8,378 nucleotides of DNA. It comes from Bog-159 sp035308525 (lineage in GTDB: Bacteria > Acidobacteriota > Terriglobia > Bryobacterales > Bryobacteraceae). The translations under genes were made by a program, and so were the position numbers. The notes beneath the pieces were generated by a model. It did no database searches. It saw nothing but the letters and a program-made list of their open reading frames with translations, and was not told where the DNA came from. Position 1 is the stretch's first letter, and each line of letters opens with the position of its first letter. Of the stretch, positions 5,362 through 8,378 are shown piece by piece. The stretch covers positions 1-8,378 of the forward strand of contig DATGGM010000131.1 of the NCBI GenBank assembly GCA_035308525.1. Direction: 5' to 3'.

Positions 5362-6492
5362 TCACTGCGGCTTCAAGTTGTACATGAAGATGGCGCGGAG
5401 TTCGAGATAGGGGCCGTGGAATTCGCGCGGCAAGGGGGGATAGTTGGAGCCGGTGATGGCGCCCCAGGCGGCGCGGTCCAGGGCCGTATCTCCGGAGCGG
5501 CCTTCCAGGTGCATCTCCAGGACGCGGCCATCCGGCCCTACCTTGAAGCGGATCATGCACTGGCCCTGCTTGAGGATGGGCGGATTTACCTCGTCGGGAA
5601 TGAGGGGGTCCCAGGTGTGTTCGGTCTCGTAATACCAGCGCCGCAGCCAGGAATTGAAGTCGACGCCCTGGGTGTCGGAAAGCACCTGGACACCGCCGCC
5701 GGCCCCGGGATGCCGGGCCATGTCCGGGTTCCCAGGTATGTTGTCTGAGCCGTTGGAGGGGCCGCGGGAGCCGCGCATGGCGTCGCGCAGCTGGTCGGCG
5801 GGATTTTGCGATCCCATGGCAAAGGTGGGCCGCTGCGGGGCCGGTTTGGGCACCGGCGATTCGAGCTGCGGTTGCGACTCCGGCTTGGGCTGGGGCGGCG
5901 GAGGGGGCGCCGGTTGCGCCTGCTCCACCCTGGGAGCAGGAGTGGGCGGCAGCACGGGCGGGTTGGCCTTGTTCAGCGCTTCCAGGGTCTTCTTGTCGAT
6001 CTGCGGGGCCTTCTTCGGAACCGGCTTCACCTCGGCCCTGGGCTGGGCGCGCTTGATCAGGTCGGGAGGCAAATCGAGATATTTCAGTTCGTCCTTGCGC
6101 TGGCGGATGGCGTCAAACGGGTCCACCACGGGCGGTACCTTGAAGATGTACTTGGGGATCCAGGTGAGGCCGGAGAGCAGAACCAGGTGGACCAGGATGG
6201 CGATCCAGATGCCTTCGCGGAGACGGGCCCAGCGCCGCTCGTCTTCGAGCTCGCTGATCATCTCCAGCAGTTCGTAGGTGTCGTAATCGACCCAGCGCGA
6301 TCCGCGAATCTTGGGCATCTCGGGGGATGAGCGGTTATCAGTTTCGGGGTCGGGCAGCGGCGCCTGGCTGCCGATGGAACGGCCATTACCGGGTCCGCTT
6401 TCGGGCCCAGAGGTGGGTTGAGCGGTCTCCGGGGTGGCTCCCGTCGGGTCCTTGGGCTCGTTCACGGTGGTTGGCACTACGCTGAGGGGCAT
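5362..6492 (-). CDS. TonB-like energy transducer protein
   Basis: A 376-residue protein anchored in the inner membrane and reaching into the periplasm. The first 94 residues are polar and Pro/Gly/acid-rich, then one membrane helix is at about 95-113 (IWIAILVHLVLLSGLTWIP). A Pro-rich spacer follows (about 150-222, with runs such as P-A-P-P-P-P-P-P-Q-P-K-P). The C-terminal domain at about 270-376 has the TonB/TolA fold pattern, with F-N-S-W-L-R-R-W, a Q-G-Q-C-M-I-R-F-K-V-G-P-D-G-R-V-L strand pair, and A-L-D-R-A-A-W-G-A-I followed by Y-P-P-L-P. Such proteins pass proton-motive energy to outer-membrane receptors or, if TolA-like, support envelope integrity. No exbB, exbD or receptor gene is adjacent. 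The long cytoplasmic part is unusual for TonB. The start is uncertain: ATG 6492 is chosen, with weak ribosome-binding signal; GTG 6519 and ATG at codon 59 are alternatives. Confidence 0.82.
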   Translation of the reverse strand: MPLSVVPTTVNEPKDPTGATPETAQPTSGPESGPGNGRSIGSQAPLPDPETDNRSSPEMPKIRGSRWVDYDTYELLEMISELEDERRWARLREGIWIAILVHLVLLSGLTWIPKYIFKVPPVVDPFDAIRQRKDELKYLDLPPDLIKRAQPRAEVKPVPKKAPQIDKKTLEALNKANPPVLPPTPAPRVEQAQPAPPPPPQPKPESQPQLESPVPKPAPQRPTFAMGSQNPADQLRDAMRGSRGPSNGSDNIPGNPDMARHPGAGGGVQVLSDTQGVDFNSWLRRWYYETEHTWDPLIPDEVNPPILKQGQCMIRFKVGPDGRVLEMHLEGRSGDTALDRAAWGAITGSNYPPLPREFHGPYLELRAIFMYNLKPQ

Positions 6493-6526
6493 TCGTCCGA
6501 CGGGAGACGCGGCGCACACACGAGCA

Positions 6527-6554
6527 CCCCAGCGACGAGGACCTGTCGCTGGGG
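6527..6554. repeat. REP-like palindrome upstream of the tonB-like gene
   Basis: CCCCAGCGAC (6527-6536) and GTCGCTGGGG (6545-6554) form a perfect 10-bp stem with an 8-base loop, GAGGACCT, closable by one further G-T pair. No T-run follows on either strand. It lies 35 bases before the chosen tonB-like start codon. The form resembles short hairpin repeats I recall from Acidobacteria intergenic regions; it could also be a leader structure of the tonB-like transcript. Confidence 0.5.
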
Positions 6555-6702
6555 ACCCCGCGGGCCGCCGCCGGCTCGCTTCGAGTCCTTTCCTGATATT
6601 CTCTCATCCCTTCCGGATGGAGGAAACCCGGACAGGGCACGGTGGGCTGTCTGACTCCAGCGAGGAGTGATCCGCACCGTACAATGGTCTTTTTGAATGG
6701 AC

Positions 6703-6728
6703 GGATGAGGCGCGGTTTTGCCTCATCC
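6703..6728 (+). other. hairpin in the leader of the DedA-family gene
   Basis: GGATGAGGC (6703-6711) and GCCTCATCC (6720-6728) form a perfect 9-bp stem with the 8-base loop GCGGTTTT. It lies upstream of all the ATG start candidates (6748, 6775, 6817), so if transcribed it would be in the 5' leader. No T-run follows the stem. Function unknown. Confidence 0.4.
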
Positions 6729-6816
6729 TGGGCGATGGAATCGGCTGATGACGCCGTTGCCCGGTCCTGCGGCGATGCTGCTTCGTCGCGGCGCGGCTTG
6801 CCTGCCCCGGCCGCGA

Positions 6817-7467
6817 ATGGAGCCCAACCGCCAGAACGGCTGGAAAGGGACGGGATTGAAGCAGTTTTTGGTCGCTCTTTGGCATAAATGGAACGTCGTG
6901 TTGCTGCCGGCGATTCTCAAGCTGGGATTCTGGGGCGCCGGGGCCGTGGCGCTGCTGGATTCTTCGACCATTCCGGTTCCCATGGACGCCATCCTGGCCG
7001 TCTGGATCTGGAAGGATCATGGCCACTTCTGGCTGTATGCGATCATGGCCGCGGCAGGATCGGCGGTCGGCGGACTGTTGCCCTATGGGCTGGGCCGGGC
7101 GGGCGGCGAGCTTTTTCTCCTCAAGCGCATCAACCGGGCCCGGTTCGAGGCCATGCGCAACCGCTTTGAGAGGCAAGAGTTCTGGGCCATGGCGATCCCG
7201 TCAATGCTGCCTCCGCCAACGCCCTGGAAGGCCTGCGTCTTCGCCGCCGGCGTGTTCGAGATGCGGGTCGTGCTCTTCATGCTGGCGGTCTTCACCGGGC
7301 GCCTGATCCGGTGGCTGGTGCTTTCGCTGCTGGTGATCAAACTGGGGCCCGGAGCGGTGCAGATCGTGCAGCAACATGCCCTGGCGGCGCTGGGAGTGGT
7401 CGGGGGGCTGGCGGTGATCGGTTTTGGGCTGTGGTGGAGAAAGAAACGACGCCGGGGCGAGGTTTAG
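6817..7467 (+). CDS. DedA/VTT-domain (SNARE-associated) inner-membrane protein
   Basis: A 216-residue polytopic membrane protein of the DedA superfamily (VTT domain), whose members are linked to lipid-carrier or phospholipid flipping and envelope homeostasis. The domain is visible from about residue 38: F-W-G-A-G-A-V-A-L-L-D-S-S-T-I-P-V-P-M-D (38-57), then G-S-A-V-G-G-L-L-P-Y-G-L-G-R-A-G-G (81-97) with the family's G-R, then A-I-P-S-M-L-P-P-P-T-P-W-K (126-138), then A-A-G-V-F-E-M-R and more hydrophobic segments to about 206. The tail is basic (WWRKKRRRGEV), fitting a cytoplasmic end. The exact substrate is unknown. The start is uncertain: ATG 6817 fits the usual length, but no clear ribosome binding site precedes it. 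ATG 6748 would add 23 residues; TTG 6856, preceded by GGAAAGGGA, would shorten it by 13. The stop overlaps that of the convergent Uma2-family gene. Confidence 0.85.
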   Translation: MEPNRQNGWKGTGLKQFLVALWHKWNVVLLPAILKLGFWGAGAVALLDSSTIPVPMDAILAVWIWKDHGHFWLYAIMAAAGSAVGGLLPYGLGRAGGELFLLKRINRARFEAMRNRFERQEFWAMAIPSMLPPPTPWKACVFAAGVFEMRVVLFMLAVFTGRLIRWLVLSLLVIKLGPGAVQIVQQHALAALGVVGGLAVIGFGLWWRKKRRRGEV

Positions 7468-7988
7468 TCGAGGAGCTTCTTGATCTCGTCGAGATCGAAG
7501 CGGCAGGAACTTCCGGGAAGATCGAAGGCGGATTTTTCCAGGGGAATCAGTCCGAAGTTGCTAAAGCGGTAATGCTCGTCGCTGCCGGGATCGAGAACCA
7601 GGATGGTTGGAATGCCCATGTGCTGGTATTCACGCAGCTTTTTGAGCATCTTCGGGATGGTATCTTCAGGGGACAGGATTTCGATGACCGCGATCGGCGG
7701 GTGGGTAATGATCTGCTCGACGGGGAGATTCCGGTCGAGGATGGTTACATCCGGAACCCGGAAATTGCCGGGTGTCACCTGGACGCGCAATTCCGGCGCA
7801 ACACGGATTTTCCATTCCTTGCGGCGATTTCTGAAGAACTCAACAACCGCGGCCTGCCAGTCTGCATGACTCCACTCACCCATCGGTCTTTCCTCGATCA
7901 CGCCGTCGACGTACTCCGCATCCGGCTCCCATGCGGTGCGCAGGTAGACGTCGAGAGGCACGCGATTTGTCTGTGCCGGGGCAGCCAA
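7464..7988 (-). CDS. Uma2 family protein (DUF820, predicted PD-(D/E)XK nuclease fold)
   Basis: A 174-residue protein of the Uma2/DUF820 family, often many copies per genome in Acidobacteria and Cyanobacteria; a restriction-like nuclease fold is predicted for the family but cellular role is unknown. Visible signature parts are E-Y-V-D-G (25-29), R-V-P-D-V-T-I-L-D (77-85) with D80 the likely metal ligand, V-I-E-I-L-S-P-E-D (101-109) with E103, then K-K-L-R-E-Y (116-121) and I-L-V-L-D-P (129-134). All expected core residues appear kept, so it is probably intact. It starts at TTG 7988, supported by AGGAG 7 bases before and the lack of any in-frame ATG before residue 36. A 12-bp hairpin abuts and partly includes that ribosome binding site. 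It runs convergent to the DedA-family gene, with overlapping stop codons. Confidence 0.88.
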   Translation of the reverse strand: MAAPAQTNRVPLDVYLRTAWEPDAEYVDGVIEERPMGEWSHADWQAAVVEFFRNRRKEWKIRVAPELRVQVTPGNFRVPDVTILDRNLPVEQIITHPPIAVIEILSPEDTIPKMLKKLREYQHMGIPTILVLDPGSDEHYRFSNFGLIPLEKSAFDLPGSSCRFDLDEIKKLLD

Positions 7989-7998
7989 GACAGTTCTC

Positions 7999-8029
7999 CT
8001 GAGGCGATTCTAACCCCGAATCGCCTCAG
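7999..8029. repeat. 12-bp perfect inverted repeat before the Uma2-family gene
   Basis: CTGAGGCGATTC (7999-8010) and GAATCGCCTCAG (8018-8029) form a perfect 12-bp stem with the 7-base loop TAACCCC. It fills most of the 65-base gap between the DUF6580-like gene and the Uma2-family gene. On the minus strand the last AG of the stem is the first part of the Uma2 ribosome binding site AGGAG. No T-run follows. It could be a REP-like element, an attenuator or a structure that limits translation. Confidence 0.6.
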
Positions 8030-8053
8030 TGGGCGTCATCAGAAAAAATGGAA

Positions 8054-8378
8054 CTACGAAGCCGAGGGCACCGCGTGTACCCGGCTCATGCGGCGCACCA
8101 GCACCGGCACGCCAAATGCCAACCCCGCCACGATCGCGGTCGAGATCAGGTCGTTGCGATAGAAGGGAATGGCGGCGGCGAAGCAGGCCATCAGGCCGCT
8201 GAAGGTGTGCGGGTACATGGTGCCGCCCACCCACACTGCGTAGTTCGACACGACGAAGAATGAGGTTGGGCCGAGCACCACTCCGGCAGCCACACGCACG
8301 AATGTTGTACGGGCGCGCAGCAGGATCCAGCCCAGGGCCATCACGGCGAAATACCACGCCCACGTGGTGACGTACGCC
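8054..8378 (-). CDS. DUF6580-like hypothetical membrane protein, C-terminal part
   Basis: The frame is open to the window edge, so the N-terminus is missing; 107 C-terminal residues are visible. Hydrophobic segments lie at about visible residues 5-20 (TTWAWYFAVMALGWIL), 27-50 and 75-93. The segment S-F-F-V-V-S-N-Y-A-V-W-V-G-G-T-M-Y-P-H-T-F-S-G-L-M-A-C-F-A-A-A-I-P-F matches what I recall of the DUF6580 family, in which N-(F/Y)-x-V-W, M-Y-P-x-T, G-L and I-P-F are conserved. The GTG/ATG pair at 8344-8339 is not taken as start because the upstream residues continue a membrane helix. Function unknown; such proteins resemble small-molecule transporter subunits of the ECF kind, which is speculative. 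It reads toward the Uma2-family gene on the same strand. Confidence 0.7.
   Translation of the reverse strand, partial: AYVTTWAWYFAVMALGWILLRARTTFVRVAAGVVLGPTSFFVVSNYAVWVGGTMYPHTFSGLMACFAAAIPFYRNDLISTAIVAGLAFGVPVLVRRMSRVHAVPSAS

Larger units (their letters stand above)
6493..6816. other. divergent gap between the tonB-like gene and the DedA-family gene
   Basis: This 324-base region should hold both promoters, which fire away from each other. It contains two perfect hairpins (6527-6554 and 6703-6728). A TACAAT at 6680-6685 on the plus strand resembles a -10 box for the DedA-family gene, but no good -35 lies 16-18 bases before it. The DedA frame is open from 6718 and could start upstream (ATG 6748 or 6775). 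Other open frames here look like chance in GC-rich DNA. Confidence 0.45.

Noticed and set aside
6393..6677. Several short open frames around the start of the tonB-like gene on both strands
   Set aside because: Mutually overlapping, low-complexity composition, no family pattern; the region is better read as the end of the tonB-like frame and a divergent promoter gap.
1..8378. CRISPR array, tRNA, rRNA, insertion sequence or phage genes
   Set aside because: No regularly spaced direct repeats, no cloverleaf-like or rRNA-like sequence and no transposase or integrase frame was found on reading both strands.

Overview
The window looks like a stretch of a GC-rich chromosome from an Acidobacteriota bacterium (Terriglobia-like, soil type). 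This rests on the gene mix: an ADOP/MacB-type permease N-terminus, a TonB-like protein with a TolA/TonB C-terminal domain, a Uma2-family protein, a DUF6580-like membrane protein, and REP-like intergenic hairpins. The lineage is an inference from family knowledge; no rRNA or other phylogenetic marker is present. There is no tRNA, CRISPR array, insertion sequence or phage gene.

Layout, left to right. Positions 1-239 (minus) hold the N-terminus of an ABC-type permease cut by the window edge. Positions 451-1311 (minus) hold a prephenate dehydrogenase (TyrA). Positions 1572-1606 are a strong intrinsic terminator for the next gene. Positions 1665-3239 (minus) hold an HtrA/DegP-type serine protease with two PDZ domains. 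Positions 3314-4708 (minus) hold a BlaR1-like M56 metallopeptidase, overlapped by ATGA with a BlaI-type repressor at 4705-5106 (minus). Positions 5362-6492 (minus) hold a TonB-like energy transducer. Positions 6817-7467 (plus) hold a DedA/VTT membrane protein, convergent with and overlapping at the stop codons a Uma2-family protein at 7464-7988 (minus). The right edge (8054-8378, minus) holds the C-terminal part of a DUF6580-like membrane protein.

The most interesting region is blaI-blaR1-htrA. Two 16-bp operators of form AACTA-N6-TAGTT sit upstream of blaI. A third, with one mismatch and the same 6-base spacing, lies inside codons 4-9 of htrA, 10 bases downstream of its start codon. These are the only copies I found in the window. 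The simplest reading is that the BlaI-like repressor controls both itself/blaR1 and the envelope protease HtrA. The BlaR1-like protein lacks any visible penicillin-binding sensor domain. That points to an envelope-stress circuit (membrane metalloprotease, cytoplasmic repressor, periplasmic protease/chaperone) rather than beta-lactam resistance. This is an inference from sequence.

Most intergenic spaces also hold a perfect inverted repeat with a 9-12 bp stem and a 6-8 base loop. One is a true terminator; the others lack a T-run and look like REP-like elements or leader structures.
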